A stretch of DNA of 64,000 bases from Pararhodobacter sp. CCB-MM2 (GCF_001691415.1 NZ_LRRR01000001.1:1-64000); one strand, 5' to 3'. Positions 1 to 8,958 are shown, counted from the stretch's first letter. Numbers and translations are program-made. The notes: generated by a model from the sequence alone, not told the origin.

Positions 1-16
1 CCCCCTCGCTTCTTTC

Positions 17-988
17 TTACACGGTGAGGATCGTCGAACCCGTGGTCTTGCGCGCCTCCAGCGCCTCATGCGCCGCGCGGACCTCGTCCAGCGGGAAGCG
101 CTGATCGATCCGGATCGTCACCGCGCCCGAGAGCACCTTGTCGAACAGATGCTTCGCCATCGCCTGGCAATCCTCATGCTGGGTGATATGGGTGAACAGC
201 GTGGGCCGCGTCACCTTCAACGATTTTGTCGCCAGCGAGGCCAGCGTGAAAGCCGGCACCGGGCCCGAGGCGCTGCCGAAGGAGACCATCATGCCCAGCG
301 GTTTCAGTGAGGCCAGCGAGCCTTCCCAGGTCGAGGCGCCAACCGAATCCATCACCACATCGACGCCCTTGCCGCCGGTCAGCTCCATGACGCGGGCCGG
401 GAAATCCTCGGTGTTGTAGTTGATCGCGTGATCTGCGCCATGGTCCAGCGCCAGCTGGCATTTCGCATCCGAGCCGGCGGTCGCGATGAGGTTGATGCCC
501 TCGCTCTTGGCCCATTGGCAGGCAATGAGGCCCACGCCGCCGGCGGCCGCGTGGAACAGGACGGTGTCACCTTTCTTCAGGGGCGTGGTGCGGTGGAAGA
601 GGTATTCGACGGTCATGCCCTTGAGCATCATCGCCGCACCTTCCTCGAACGAGATGCCGTCGGGCAGCGGGCAGACCTGCGCGGCCGGCATCACCCATGC
701 TTCGCAATAGGCCCCGGTGACGGCGGCGGCATAGGCGGCGCGGTCGCCGACCTTCAAGTGGGTGACCCCCTCGCCCACGGCCTCGACGATCCCCGCGGCC
801 TCACGACCCAGACCCGAGGGCAGCTGCATCGGGTAGAGGCCCGAGCGCTGGTAGCAATCGATGAAATTGAGGCCCACGGCCTTGTGGCGGATGCGGATCT
901 CGCCTGGGCCGGGCTCGCCCACCGGGCGGTCGGAGATGGTCAGGACCTCGGGTCCGCCGGTTTTCTCGATGATGACGGTCTTTGCCAT
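17..988 (-). CDS. Zinc-independent quinone oxidoreductase (MDR family)
   Basis: A 323-residue NADPH:quinone reductase of the zeta-crystallin type, expected to be cytosolic and to reduce quinones or related enones. Visible features are an N-terminal GroES-like domain, the sequence GREAAG at about residues 61-66 where zinc-dependent alcohol dehydrogenases carry GHE, and the nucleotide-binding AAGGVG at about 148-153. The zinc-ligand pattern is absent. The frame is open upstream, but the ATG at 988 is chosen because a GGGAGG ribosome site precedes it and the family begins with a similar MAKTV sequence. The gene follows the acyl-CoA operon on the same strand, but a 218-bp gap holding a dispersed repeat separates them, so co-transcription is uncertain. 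Confidence 0.9.
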   Translation of the reverse strand: MAKTVIIEKTGGPEVLTISDRPVGEPGPGEIRIRHKAVGLNFIDCYQRSGLYPMQLPSGLGREAAGIVEAVGEGVTHLKVGDRAAYAAAVTGAYCEAWVMPAAQVCPLPDGISFEEGAAMMLKGMTVEYLFHRTTPLKKGDTVLFHAAAGGVGLIACQWAKSEGINLIATAGSDAKCQLALDHGADHAINYNTEDFPARVMELTGGKGVDVVMDSVGASTWEGSLASLKPLGMMVSFGSASGPVPAFTLASLATKSLKVTRPTLFTHITQHEDCQAMAKHLFDKVLSGAVTIRIDQRFPLDEVRAAHEALEARKTTGSTILTV

Positions 989-1043
989 GTGGGCCTCCCT
1001 TGCGTGTTGCGGGGAAGATGGCCCGCGCGAGGGGGCGCGGCAA

Positions 1044-1189
1044 GGTGTTTCGCCCTCGTCCGGCATGGCTGCGCCACGCAGGTTTCGGGCGACCGGGTGC
1101 CTCGCTTCGCTCGGCACGAAGGAGGGGGCTGTCTGCCCCCTCGGCCTGCGGCCTCACCCCCGAGGATATTTCTGGAGCAAAGATGAGAG
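1044..1189 (+). repeat. Dispersed extragenic repeat, copy A (full length)
   Basis: This copy has a unit with hairpin GTGCC...GGCAC, a hairpin GGGGGC-nnnnn-GCCCCC, a short hairpin GGCC-TGC-GGCC, and then the conserved core at about 1155-1187 (ACCCCCGAGGATATTT followed by GGAGCAAAGATGA). It aligns almost base for base with the copy at 14490-14626. It fills the gap between the thioesterase and quinone oxidoreductase genes. Confidence 0.8.
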
Positions 1190-1206
1190 GGGCGTTGGCG
1201 CTTGGT

Positions 1207-1632
1207 TCAGATGGGCGCGCGTTTGAAGGTGCCGGTGGCTTGGGCGACGATTGTGCCGTCGTCCGAGCGGGCCACGCCTTCGATGAAGACGGTCTTGTAG
1301 CCACCGCCCATCACGCGACCCGTGGCGGTGATCGTGCCGCCCATCGGCATCGGCGCGAGGAAGTTCACGTTCATCGAGATGGTCGAGAAGGGGACCTTGC
1401 CTTCGTCGCCGCGGATGTAGCTGGCGGTGGCCCCCATCGCGGTGTCGAGAACGGTGGAGATCAATCCGCCGTGCAGGTTGCCGTGGCGGTTGGCGTGGTC
1501 AGGCGTGACCCGCATGCTGACGGCGGCGCCTTCACCGGGGGTAAGCGCGAGGGTCAGGCCGAGGAGCTTTGCGGTGCCCGTGGCGTCGTGCCACGGGCGT
1601 TCTTGGGGGCGTTCTTGAGAGCCGTCGCTCAT
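1207..1632 (-). CDS. PaaI-type hotdog thioesterase
   Basis: A 141-residue single hotdog-fold protein of the PaaI acyl-CoA thioesterase family. Such enzymes hydrolyse acyl- or aryl-CoA and relieve CoA trapping. The signature HANRHGNLHGG lies at about residues 46-56, followed by the long central helix with LDTAMG. The start ATG at 1632 overlaps the stop codon of the upstream acyl-CoA dehydrogenase (ATGA), which implies translational coupling and fits a role in the same acyl-CoA pathway. An earlier in-frame ATG 33 bases upstream would add 11 residues but lies inside the dehydrogenase gene. The actual substrate is unknown. Confidence 0.88.
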   Translation of the reverse strand: MSDGSQERPQERPWHDATGTAKLLGLTLALTPGEGAAVSMRVTPDHANRHGNLHGGLISTVLDTAMGATASYIRGDEGKVPFSTISMNVNFLAPMPMGGTITATGRVMGGGYKTVFIEGVARSDDGTIVAQATGTFKRAPI

Positions 1633-2642
1633 GCCGAGAGCCGGATGAAGCGGGCGAGGTGCCAATCCTCATCGCCGAAGCGGTGATCGACCGCGAAGAG
1701 GCGACGCGAGATGTCGGAGAGCGCGTATTCCTCGGTCATGGCGATGCCGCCGTGCATCTGGATCGCCTCCTCGGCCACCAGATGCGCGGCACGCGCTGTA
1801 AGGTTCTTCGTCGCGCTGACATGGCGGTCCCGCGTGGGGGCCGCATCGCTGAGATGGCCGGCGAGGTTGATGACCGCCGAGCGCGCCATCTCGATCTCGA
1901 TCGCCACATCGGCCATGCGGTGCTGCAGCGCCTGGAACTTGCCGATCGGCACGCCGAATTGCTTGCGGGTGCGCAGGTAATCCAGCGTCATCGCCTTCGC
2001 GGTCTCCATCGCCCCCAGCGCATCGGCGCAGACGGCGAGGGTGGCGGCGGCGAGTCGGGTTTCCAGCGTCTCAGCCAATCCCAGACGTTCGGCCGGGGCG
2101 CGGTCGAGCGTCACTTCGCTGATCGTGCCGCCCATCAGCGCCGGCGTCGTATGTAGTGACACGCCCTCGGATTTGGGATCGACGAGGAACAGGGCGACCG
2201 CGCCGTCTTCCAGCGCCGAGACCACCAGCCGATCCGCACCATCGGCGTTGGTGACGAAGGACTTGCGGCCAGTGACCGTGCCCGAGGCGGCGGAGGTGGT
2301 GATCGGCCCGAGGTCATAGCGCAGGCCCGGTTCCGAATGCGCAAGTGTCACCTTCAGCGTGCCCGCGATGACCTGTTCGACCAGATCGGCGCGGCCCGCA
2401 TCGGCCAGAAGCCCGCCCGCAAGGCCCGCCTCCAGCACCGGGGCCGAGGCGCCGGCGCGGCCCAGTTCCTCGAACACCACGGCGATGTCGAAGCCCTGGC
2501 CGCCGAAGCCGCCCTCATCCTCGGTGAACAGCGCGCCGAGGACGCCGAGCTCCGCCAAAGCCGCCCAATCCGCGCCACGTTCCAGCGAGCGGCGCAGCGA
2601 ATCCGCCAGCATCCGGCGTTCTTCGGTGTGATTGAAATCCAT
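1629..2642 (-). CDS. Short acyl-CoA dehydrogenase (PimD-like small partner)
   Basis: A 337-residue flavin acyl-CoA dehydrogenase, shorter than the usual 380-400 residues. It begins MDFNHTEERRMLADS and has the C-terminal QMHGGIAMTEE segment that shapes the active site. The paired long and short dehydrogenase genes, only 15 bp apart, resemble the PimC/PimD pair of pimeloyl-CoA dehydrogenase and comparable heteromeric dehydrogenases. A complex with the product of 2658-3848 is therefore likely by inference. The real acyl substrate cannot be read from the sequence. Its stop overlaps the start of the thioesterase gene. Confidence 0.87.
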   Translation of the reverse strand: MDFNHTEERRMLADSLRRSLERGADWAALAELGVLGALFTEDEGGFGGQGFDIAVVFEELGRAGASAPVLEAGLAGGLLADAGRADLVEQVIAGTLKVTLAHSEPGLRYDLGPITTSAASGTVTGRKSFVTNADGADRLVVSALEDGAVALFLVDPKSEGVSLHTTPALMGGTISEVTLDRAPAERLGLAETLETRLAAATLAVCADALGAMETAKAMTLDYLRTRKQFGVPIGKFQALQHRMADVAIEIEMARSAVINLAGHLSDAAPTRDRHVSATKNLTARAAHLVAEEAIQMHGGIAMTEEYALSDISRRLFAVDHRFGDEDWHLARFIRLSA

Positions 2643-2657
2643 GTTCCAGCCCGCCCC

Positions 2658-3848
2658 TTACAGTCCCAGAATGGCTTTGGTGATGATGCCGCGCTGCACC
2701 TCGTTCGAACCGCCATAGATCGAGATCTTGCGGTTGTTCAGATAGGTGTTCGTGGCCCGCGCCGCATGATCCGGCCCCGGATGATAGAGGTTGCCCTCCA
2801 GCTGTTCCGAGACGAAGGGCTGCGCCCAAGGCCCGATCGCGCGGCGGGCGAGGTCGTTGATCTGCTGGCGCAGGATCGAGCCGCGGACCTTCAGCATCGA
2901 GCTTTCCGCCCCCGGCGCCTTGCCGGCATCCGCCCCCGCGACGGTGCGCAGGTTGAAGGTCGCCATGGCCATCAGGTCGATCTCGATCCGGGCAAGGCGG
3001 GCGGCGAAGAACGGGTCCTCGGCCAGCGGGCGGCCGTTCTGCATCTCGGTCTTGGCGATGCGTTTGAGGGATTGCAGGCCGGCGGTGGCGAAACCGACGC
3101 CGGCGATGCCGGTGCGCTCATGGGTCAGGAGGTACTTGGCATAGGTCCAGCCCTCGTTCTCCTTGCCGACGAGATTTTCGACCGGGACCTTCACATCGGT
3201 GAACCAGACCTCGTTCACCTCATGCACGCCGTCGATCAGGATGATCGGCCGGACCTCGATCCCCGGCGTGTCCATGTCGATCAGGAGGAAGCTGATCCCT
3301 TCTTGCGGCTTGCCCTCGGTACCGGTCCGCACGAGGCAGAAGATCTTGTTGGCGTATTGGCCGAGCGTGGTCCAGGTCTTCTGGCCGTTGACGATGTAAT
3401 GATCGCCCTCGCGCACGGCGCGGGTCTTGAGCGAGGCCAGATCCGAGCCGGCGCCCGGTTCGGAATAGCCCTGACACCACCAATCCTCGCCCGACAAGAT
3501 GCGGGGCAGGTAATAGTCCTGCTGCTCCTTCGAGCCGAAGGCCTGCAGCACAGGGGCCAGCATCGCCACGCCGAAGGGGACGATGCGCGGCGCATGGGCG
3601 AGCGCGCTTTCCTCCTCGAAGATGTGCTTCTGCACTGCCGACCATTCCGCCCCGCCGAATTTTTTCGGCCACGAGCCGGCGAGATAACCGGCCTCGTTCA
3701 GGCGGGAATGCCACAGGTCGTAATCGGCCTTGGTCAGCGGCCGGGCCTCGGCCCCCTTGCGGGCGATTTCCTCGGGCAGTTGCGTCTTCAGGAAGCTGCG
3801 TACCGCGTCGCGGAAGGCCACTTCCTCCTCGGTGTAGTTCAGGTCCAT
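2658..3848 (-). CDS. Acyl-CoA dehydrogenase (PimC-like large partner)
   Basis: A 396-residue acyl-CoA dehydrogenase. The FAD-binding segment CQGYSEPGAGSDLASLK is in the middle domain and the C-terminus carries IYGGSNEVQRGIITKAIL. That loop has GG where medium-chain enzymes carry the catalytic Glu. The segment LTHERTGIAG near residue 250 may supply the base, as in isovaleryl- and long-chain-type enzymes; this is an inference. The ATG at 3848 follows a GGGGAGGGG ribosome site. The gene is third in the leftward operon starting with the IclR regulator. Confidence 0.9.
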   Translation of the reverse strand: MDLNYTEEEVAFRDAVRSFLKTQLPEEIARKGAEARPLTKADYDLWHSRLNEAGYLAGSWPKKFGGAEWSAVQKHIFEEESALAHAPRIVPFGVAMLAPVLQAFGSKEQQDYYLPRILSGEDWWCQGYSEPGAGSDLASLKTRAVREGDHYIVNGQKTWTTLGQYANKIFCLVRTGTEGKPQEGISFLLIDMDTPGIEVRPIILIDGVHEVNEVWFTDVKVPVENLVGKENEGWTYAKYLLTHERTGIAGVGFATAGLQSLKRIAKTEMQNGRPLAEDPFFAARLARIEIDLMAMATFNLRTVAGADAGKAPGAESSMLKVRGSILRQQINDLARRAIGPWAQPFVSEQLEGNLYHPGPDHAARATNTYLNNRKISIYGGSNEVQRGIITKAILGL

Positions 3849-3870
3849 GGTCCCCTCCCCGGGCAATGGC

Positions 3871-3898
3871 AAAGGGCCGGCGACGTGGCCGCCGGCCC
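3871..3898 (-). terminator. Hairpin between hydratase/dehydrogenase and dehydrogenase genes
   Basis: A perfect 9-bp stem GGGCCGGCG/CGCCGGCCC with a 7-base loop lies just after the stop codon of the upstream gene on the minus strand and is followed by only TTT. It may act as a partial terminator or an RNA-stability element inside the operon. Confidence 0.4.
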
Positions 3899-3905
3899 GG
3901 GATCG

Positions 3906-5990
3906 TCAGTTCAGGCTGGCGAAGGTCTTGCCCTCGGCCACCAGTTGCTGAAGCAGCGGCGCGGGCGCGAAGATCTCGTCCCCGGCCTTGTGGGCCTCCT
4001 CGATCGTGGCCAGCACGGCGGGCAGGCCCAGCGTGTCGGCGTAATGCATCGGGCCACCCCGGAAACGCGGGAAGCCGTAGCCGAACAGCTTGGTCACATC
4101 GACATCGAGCGGACGCAGCGCGATGCCCTCGCCCACGACCTTCGCGCCCTCGTTGACCATCGAGGCCATGTAGCGCTCGACGATCTCCTGATCGGTGAAA
4201 TCGCGCGGGGTGATGCCCTTGCGGGCGCGCTCCTTGGCGATGATCTCCTCGACCTCGGGGTCGGGACGACCCTTGGGCGAGGCCTCATCGTAGATGTAGT
4301 GCCCCCGGCCCGACTTGCGGCCCAGACGCCCGAGTTCATAGAGCGCATCGCCCCATTCGCCCCAACGCTCGCCCGGCTTGCGCGAGGGCGCGAGGCGTTT
4401 GCGGGTCAGGTAGCCGATGTCGATGCCGGCAAGGTCGGCCACGGCATAGGGCCCCATCGCGAAGCCGAAATCCGTCAGCGCCTTGTCGATCTGGAAGGGC
4501 GAGGCGCCTTCCAGCACCATGATGTCGGCGGCGGTGCGATAGGTCTTCAGGATGCGGTTGCCGATGAAGCCGTCGCAGACCCCGGCGCGGACCGGGACCT
4601 TCTTCAGCTTCTTGGCCAGCGCGAAGCCGGTGGCGACGACCTCGGGCGCAGTCTTGGCAGCGACGACGATTTCCAGAAGCCGCATCACATGCGCAGGCGA
4701 GAAGAAATGCAGTCCGATCACGTCCTGCGGGCGCGAGGTCATGGCGGCGATCTCGTCCACGTCCAGATACGAGGTGTTCGAGGCCAGCACCGCGCCCGGC
4801 TTGCAGACGGCGTCGAGCTTGGTGAAGACGTCCTTCTTCACCTCCATCGATTCGAACACCGCCTCGATCACCAGATCGGCGGTCGAGAGCTTGGCGTAAT
4901 CGTCGGTGACCATGAGCCGGTCGGCCAGCAGCATGTCGCGCGCATCCGCGCCAAGCTTGCCGCGCTTCACACTGTCCGCCAGCGTCCGGGCGATGCCGTT
5001 ATGGGCCTTTTCGACGGCCTCGGCATCGCGCTCGATCAGGGTGACGGTCAGGCCGTTGAGCAGGGCCGAGACCGCGATGCCGCCGCCCATCGTACCGCCG
5101 CCGATCACGCCGACATGGTTCAACTCGCGCGGGGCGACGCCCTTGAGTTCCGGCAGGCTGGCGACTTTGCGCTCCGAGAAGAAGGCATGGATCATCGCCG
5201 CGCGCTGCGGGGTCTGCATCAGTTCCCAGAAGGCGGCGCGCTCCATCTTCATGCCCTCGGTGAAGGGCAGCTTGGTGCCCTCGACCGCGACATCGATGCC
5301 GGTCAGGTGGCAGACATGGCCCGGATTGGCCTTGGCGACCTTCTTCTTTAGCGCAGCCAGCGAGTCCGCATCAGTCGGCGGCACCGACATCTCGCTGACG
5401 CGGCGCACGGGCAGGCCTTCGGCCAGCACCTTGCGGGCGAAGTCCATGCCGGCCTCGAAGGGATCCGCATTCGACAACTCATCGACGATGCCCAAGGCGA
5501 GGCAATCCTCGGCCTTCACCTGATTGGCACTGGTGAAAATCTCAGCCGCCGGGACGATGCCGATCAGGCGTGGCAGGCGCTGCGTGCCGCCCGCGCCGGG
5601 GATGAGGCCGAGGTTGACCTCGGGCAGGCCGATCCGCGCGCCGCGCAGCATCACGCGGTAATGGCAGCCCAAAGCGACCTCGAACCCGCCGCCCAGCGCC
5701 GTGCCATGGATCACGCAGACCACGGGCTTCTCGCTGGCTTCGATGCGGTTGATGACGTCGGGCAGATGCGGCTCTTTGGGCGTCTTGCCGAATTCGGTGA
5801 TGTCGGCGCCGGCGATGAAGGTGCGACCCTCGGCCACCAGCACCGCGACCTTCTCGGGCGAGGCGGCGAATTTGTCGGCGGCGGCGACCAACCCCTCGCG
5901 CACTGCATGCGAGGTGGCGTTCACCGGCGGATTGTCGATGCGGATGACGGCGATGTCGCCATGGGATTCGTAGCGGACGGGACCTTCCAT
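3906..5990 (-). CDS. Fused enoyl-CoA hydratase / 3-hydroxyacyl-CoA dehydrogenase
   Basis: A 694-residue bifunctional beta-oxidation enzyme. The crotonase domain spans about residues 1-190 and shows the oxyanion-hole segments [11 protein letters not shown] and [13 protein letters not shown] and the acid-bearing [14 protein letters not shown]. The NAD-binding domain starts with [13 protein letters not shown] near residue 294, with the catalytic His segment [10 protein letters not shown] near 433. The C-terminal helical domain is duplicated. It hydrates enoyl-CoA and oxidises the 3-hydroxyacyl-CoA to 3-ketoacyl-CoA. No thiolase gene is present in this window. It starts 14 bp after the IclR regulator gene and is probably co-transcribed with it. 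Confidence 0.93.
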   Translation of the reverse strand: MEGPVRYESHGDIAVIRIDNPPVNATSHAVREGLVAAADKFAASPEKVAVLVAEGRTFIAGADITEFGKTPKEPHLPDVINRIEASEKPVVCVIHGTALGGGFEVALGCHYRVMLRGARIGLPEVNLGLIPGAGGTQRLPRLIGIVPAAEIFTSANQVKAEDCLALGIVDELSNADPFEAGMDFARKVLAEGLPVRRVSEMSVPPTDADSLAALKKKVAKANPGHVCHLTGIDVAVEGTKLPFTEGMKMERAAFWELMQTPQRAAMIHAFFSERKVASLPELKGVAPRELNHVGVIGGGTMGGGIAVSALLNGLTVTLIERDAEAVEKAHNGIARTLADSVKRGKLGADARDMLLADRLMVTDDYAKLSTADLVIEAVFESMEVKKDVFTKLDAVCKPGAVLASNTSYLDVDEIAAMTSRPQDVIGLHFFSPAHVMRLLEIVVAAKTAPEVVATGFALAKKLKKVPVRAGVCDGFIGNRILKTYRTAADIMVLEGASPFQIDKALTDFGFAMGPYAVADLAGIDIGYLTRKRLAPSRKPGERWGEWGDALYELGRLGRKSGRGHYIYDEASPKGRPDPEVEEIIAKERARKGITPRDFTDQEIVERYMASMVNEGAKVVGEGIALRPLDVDVTKLFGYGFPRFRGGPMHYADTLGLPAVLATIEEAHKAGDEIFAPAPLLQQLVAEGKTFASLN

Positions 5991-6004
5991 CGGGGTGTCT
6001 CCTC

Positions 6005-6814
6005 TCAGGTCTTAAGCGTAGGGGATGGCGCGCTGCCCGTTGCAGGCAGGGCGAAAAGCTGGGCACCGAGACGCAGCCCGGTGCGGGCAAGATCCTCGCC
6101 GATGGCGCGGCGGGCGGCGGCATCCATCTGTCCCGCGAGCGAGATCGACGAAATACCGTAGCGCGCCACACCGCCGGCGTCGACGATCAGGGCGCCGACC
6201 ACGTCGACGCCGACATAAAGCTGCCCAAGGTCCATCGCGTAGCCATGCTGCGCGGCGTCAGTGACCGAGGCCGCGTAATCCTCGAATGAGGGCGCGGCCT
6301 GCCAGCGCAGGGCCTCGAAATGGGCGTGGATCTCTGGTTGCGGCAGGGCGCGATGGGCGGCCAGAACCCGCCCCACGCCGCCGGTATAGGCCGGCAGGCG
6401 CTTGCCCAAGGGCAGGTCGACGCGCGTGGCGGAGGGGTCGAAGGCGCGCTCGATCAGGACGATGCGGTCGTCGCCGGTGATATGCCACAGGCACATCAGC
6501 ACGCCGTAATCGTCCGCGAGGCGCTGCAATTCGGGGCGGATCAGGTCGCCGGGATTGGTACCCAGCACGCCGACCGCCAGCTCGACAAGGCCCAGCGCCG
6601 GGCGGTAGCTCTTGTCCTGCGCATCGAAGCTGACCAGCCCCTCGGCTGCCAGCGTGCGCAGGATGTTGAAGCAGGTGGAGGGATTGACGCCGGCTGCCCG
6701 GGCAATCGCGTTGACCCCTTCGGGTCGACCAATGGCCGCGAGGTGACGCAGGATGCGCAGGGACTGGACCAGCGCGCCCACGGGACGGACCTGTTGCAGA
6801 TCCTCGGCGACCAT
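6005..6814 (-). CDS. IclR-family transcriptional regulator
   Basis: A 269-residue regulator with an N-terminal winged helix-turn-helix (NAIARAAGVNPSTCFNILR at about residues 35-53) and a C-terminal effector-binding domain of IclR type. It is the first gene of the leftward acyl-CoA operon and so probably regulates it and itself. The ATG at 6814 is preferred over the upstream in-frame ATG at 6865 because a purine-rich GGGGGG run precedes it and family alignment begins there, although the spacing is short. A cluster of inverted repeats directly upstream (6824-6854) is a candidate operator. The ligand is probably an acyl-CoA or organic acid, by inference. Confidence 0.9.
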   Translation of the reverse strand: MVAEDLQQVRPVGALVQSLRILRHLAAIGRPEGVNAIARAAGVNPSTCFNILRTLAAEGLVSFDAQDKSYRPALGLVELAVGVLGTNPGDLIRPELQRLADDYGVLMCLWHITGDDRIVLIERAFDPSATRVDLPLGKRLPAYTGGVGRVLAAHRALPQPEIHAHFEALRWQAAPSFEDYAASVTDAAQHGYAMDLGQLYVGVDVVGALIVDAGGVARYGISSISLAGQMDAAARRAIGEDLARTGLRLGAQLFALPATGSAPSPTLKT

Positions 6815-6823
6815 TCTCCCCCC

Positions 6824-6854
6824 TATTCTGGAATGGCATTCTCTATGCAGAATA
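6824..6854. promoter_or_regulatory. Candidate IclR operator cluster
   Basis: Three overlapping symmetries lie 10-40 bp upstream of the iclR-type start. They are a perfect 7-bp inverted repeat TATTCTG-N17-CAGAATA (6824-6830, 6848-6854), an odd-centred palindrome GAATGGCATTC (6831-6841), and ATTCT-N6-AGAAT (6838-6853). The last resembles the TTCnGCATAnnGAA-like sites reported for several IclR proteins. The region is shared with the divergent sigma-factor gene. Binding is inferred. Confidence 0.5.
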
Positions 6855-6969
6855 TGCCTAGCCAAGGCGACCCGGCCTGTCTAGCCTTCAATGCTGGACG
6901 TGGGGCGTTTGGGCGCTACGTCAATCGCAAAGCCGGACCCCTTCGGCTTGTTGGCGAGAAGGAGCCTCC

Positions 6970-7539
6970 GTGACCGACGACCCGATCGGCCGCCTGCTGC
7001 AGGCCACTGCGACCCATGATCGCGACGCCTTCCGGCATCTTTATGCCGAGACATCCCCGAAACTTTCCGGCGTCCTGCACCGTATCCTCGGCAACAGAAC
7101 CGAGGTGGATGACGCCATGCAGGAAATCTATGTCCGCGTCTGGCAACGCGCCGCGCAATACCGCCCCGAACGGGGGGCGGGCTTGAGCTGGCTGATTGCC
7201 GTGGCGCGCAACCATGCGCTGGACCGCCTGCGCGCCCGGCCCGAACGGCAGGGCCTGCGGCAGGAGGTCGCCCGCGATGCCGACGGGCAGGACCCGCTCG
7301 ACCGCGTTGCCGACAGCGCGGCCGGGGTCGAGGACCGGCTCGTCGCGCGGGGCGAGGCCCGGCGCGTCATGGATTGCTTCGACGAGCTGGAAAATGATCG
7401 TGCCGCCGCCGTGCGCGGGGCCTATATCGAGGGGATGTCCTATCTCGACCTGTCCGAACGCCATGGCGTCCCCCTCAACACGATGCGAACCTGGCTGCGT
7501 CGCGGCCTGATCCGCCTGCGGGAGTGCATGGACAGATGA
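6970..7539 (+). CDS. ECF-family RNA polymerase sigma factor (SigK-like)
   Basis: A 189-residue extracytoplasmic-function sigma factor. Region 2 includes DAMQEIYVRVWQRAAQYRP at about residues 47-65, followed by LSWLIAVARNHALDRLR. Region 4 contains the helix-turn-helix SYLDLSERHGVPLNTMRTWLRRG near the C-terminus. The GTG start at 6970 has an AAGGAG site 5-6 bases upstream. Its stop overlaps the start of an RskA-type anti-sigma gene, the arrangement typical of SigK/RskA (ECF19-like) pairs. The target genes are probably the two fasciclin genes downstream, which share a promoter-like motif. Confidence 0.93.
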   Translation: MTDDPIGRLLQATATHDRDAFRHLYAETSPKLSGVLHRILGNRTEVDDAMQEIYVRVWQRAAQYRPERGAGLSWLIAVARNHALDRLRARPERQGLRQEVARDADGQDPLDRVADSAAGVEDRLVARGEARRVMDCFDELENDRAAAVRGAYIEGMSYLDLSERHGVPLNTMRTWLRRGLIRLRECMDR

Positions 7540-8216
7540 GCGAGACGATACATCCCGACGATTGGCCACAGGACGACCGCGACGACATGCTCGCGGCGGA
7601 ATACGTGCTGGGCGTGTTGCCCGGCGACGAACGGCAAGCCGCCAAGGACCGGGCCGAGCTAGACGGCGCCTTCGCCGAACGCATCGCCGCCTGGGAAGGG
7701 CGGCTGGCGATCTTGAACGCGGCCTACAAGGACGGTCCGGTCAGCCCCGAGACCTATCCCCGCATCGAAGCCGACCTGTTCCCCAACCCGGTGCCCGAAC
7801 CCGGCTCGCCGGCCGCCGCGCCCTCGGCCCGGTCGATCTGGCGGCTGTGGTTCGGCGGCGCGCTGACGGCGGCGCTGGTCGCGCTGGTGGTGACGTTCTG
7901 GCCCGCGGTCCAGCCGCCGCTGGTCGCGCACCTGCAGGGCGATGCCTTGGCCTTCGACGCCAGCTTCCGCGCCGGTATCCTCGAGGTTGCGCAGTCGGGC
8001 CCTGAGGCCGAGGTCGGCCACGACTATGAACTCTGGGCGATCGGTTCCGACGGCGTCCCACGCTCGCTGGGTCTGCTGCGCGGCGACCGGGTCGAAATCC
8101 CGACCGAGCTGGACGAAGGGATCACGCTGGCCGTCAGCCTCGAACCCGAGGGCGGGGCCCCGGATGGCGCGCCGACCGGCCCGGTGCTGATGGCCGGTCC
8201 CCTGGCTTACGACTGA
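7536..8216 (+). CDS. RskA-type membrane anti-sigma factor
   Basis: A 226-residue protein with an N-terminal cytoplasmic anti-sigma domain (AAEYVLGVLPGDERQAA at about residues 14-30), one transmembrane segment near residues 98-117 (FGGALTAALVALVVTFW), and a C-terminal extracytoplasmic RskA domain with HDYELWAIGSDGVPRSLG. It should hold the neighbouring sigma factor inactive at the membrane until it is cleaved. The ATG at 7536 overlaps the sigma-factor stop (ATGA). An in-frame GTG 12 bases earlier is less likely. The signal sensed is not evident. Confidence 0.9.
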   Translation: MSETIHPDDWPQDDRDDMLAAEYVLGVLPGDERQAAKDRAELDGAFAERIAAWEGRLAILNAAYKDGPVSPETYPRIEADLFPNPVPEPGSPAAAPSARSIWRLWFGGALTAALVALVVTFWPAVQPPLVAHLQGDALAFDASFRAGILEVAQSGPEAEVGHDYELWAIGSDGVPRSLGLLRGDRVEIPTELDEGITLAVSLEPEGGAPDGAPTGPVLMAGPLAYD

Positions 8217-8241
8217 GGCCCCTGCCCTGTCCCGACCTTTG

Positions 8242-8271
8242 AAACCGGCGCCCCCGCGGCGCCGGTTTTTT
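8242..8271 (+). terminator. Rho-independent terminator after the sigma/anti-sigma operon
   Basis: A perfect 10-bp stem AACCGGCGCC/GGCGCCGGTT with a 5-base loop runs into six Ts (8266-8271). It lies 25 bp after the anti-sigma stop and separates this operon from the first fasciclin gene. Confidence 0.9.
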
Positions 8272-8328
8272 CATGCCCTGCGGCCCCGCGCGGCCTCACG
8301 CCCCTGTGACCAAAGAAAATTCAAGCGC

Positions 8329-8358
8329 CTGAAACTCTGCCGGAAATCGCCTCGTACT
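8329..8358 (+). promoter_or_regulatory. Candidate ECF promoter of fasciclin gene 1
   Basis: CTGAAACT (8329-8336), a 16-bp spacer and CGTACT (8353-8358). The same octamer, the same 16-bp spacing and a CGT box occur before the second fasciclin gene at 9069. The element lies about 45 bp from the start codon. The adjacent ECF sigma factor is the obvious candidate to read it. Confidence 0.6.
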
Positions 8359-8403
8359 TGGGGCCATAGGGCAATGAAGCCCACGAATGACAGGAGTTTT
8401 CCG

Positions 8404-8958
8404 ATGAAGATGTTTGTTGCTGCACTTGCCACCGCCACCGCTCTGGGTTCGTCGATGGCCATGGCCGAAAACCCGATGGTCGGCGGCGCCGAAATGTTCC
8501 CCGACCGCAACATCGTCGAGAATGCGATGAACTCGGCCGACCACACCACGCTGGTTGCCGCCGTTCAGGCCGCGGGTCTCGCCGACACGCTGATGGGCGA
8601 AGGTCCGTTCACCGTGCTGGCCCCCACCAACGAGGCCTTCGCCATGCTGCCCGAGGGCGCGGTCGATGACCTGCTGAAGCCCGAGAACCTTGAGCAGCTG
8701 CAGACCGTTCTGGGGTGCCACGTGATCCCGACCGCGGCCTTCTCGGCGGATATCGAAGCGATGATCCAGGCCGACGGTGGCTCGCACCCTGTCGAGACCG
8801 TGGGTGGCTGCACGCTGCGCCTGATGCAGACCACCACCACGGGCCCGATCGAGATCCGCGACGAGAACGGCACGGTCGCCACCGTGACGCAGGCCGACGT
8901 GGCCCAGTCGAACGGTGTGATCCATGTGATCGACCACGTTCTGATGCCGGCGATGTAA
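8404..8958 (+). CDS. Secreted fasciclin (FAS1) domain protein 1
   Basis: A 184-residue exported protein with a cleavable signal peptide (MKMFVAALATATALGSSMAMA, likely cut after AMA) and a single FAS1 domain. Typical FAS1 motifs are TTLVAAVQAAGLADTL, GPFTVLAPTNEAFAMLP near residues 66-82, and the C-terminal GVIHVIDHVLMP. FAS1 domains mediate adhesion or small-molecule binding at the cell surface. The ATG at 8404 has a CAGGAG site, and the longer upstream frame runs over the promoter and is rejected. The protein is clearly paralogous to the product of 9143-9694. In mycobacteria, FAS1 proteins MPT70/MPT83 are controlled by SigK/RskA, which matches the neighbours here. Confidence 0.93.
   Translation: MKMFVAALATATALGSSMAMAENPMVGGAEMFPDRNIVENAMNSADHTTLVAAVQAAGLADTLMGEGPFTVLAPTNEAFAMLPEGAVDDLLKPENLEQLQTVLGCHVIPTAAFSADIEAMIQADGGSHPVETVGGCTLRLMQTTTTGPIEIRDENGTVATVTQADVAQSNGVIHVIDHVLMPAM

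Noticed and set aside
2337..5351. A 1004-codon open frame on the plus strand
   Set aside because: It lies antisense to the acyl-CoA dehydrogenase and hydratase/dehydrogenase genes, whose domains are unmistakable. Its own sequence is His/Arg/Gly-rich with no domain, as expected of the antisense frame in GC-rich DNA.
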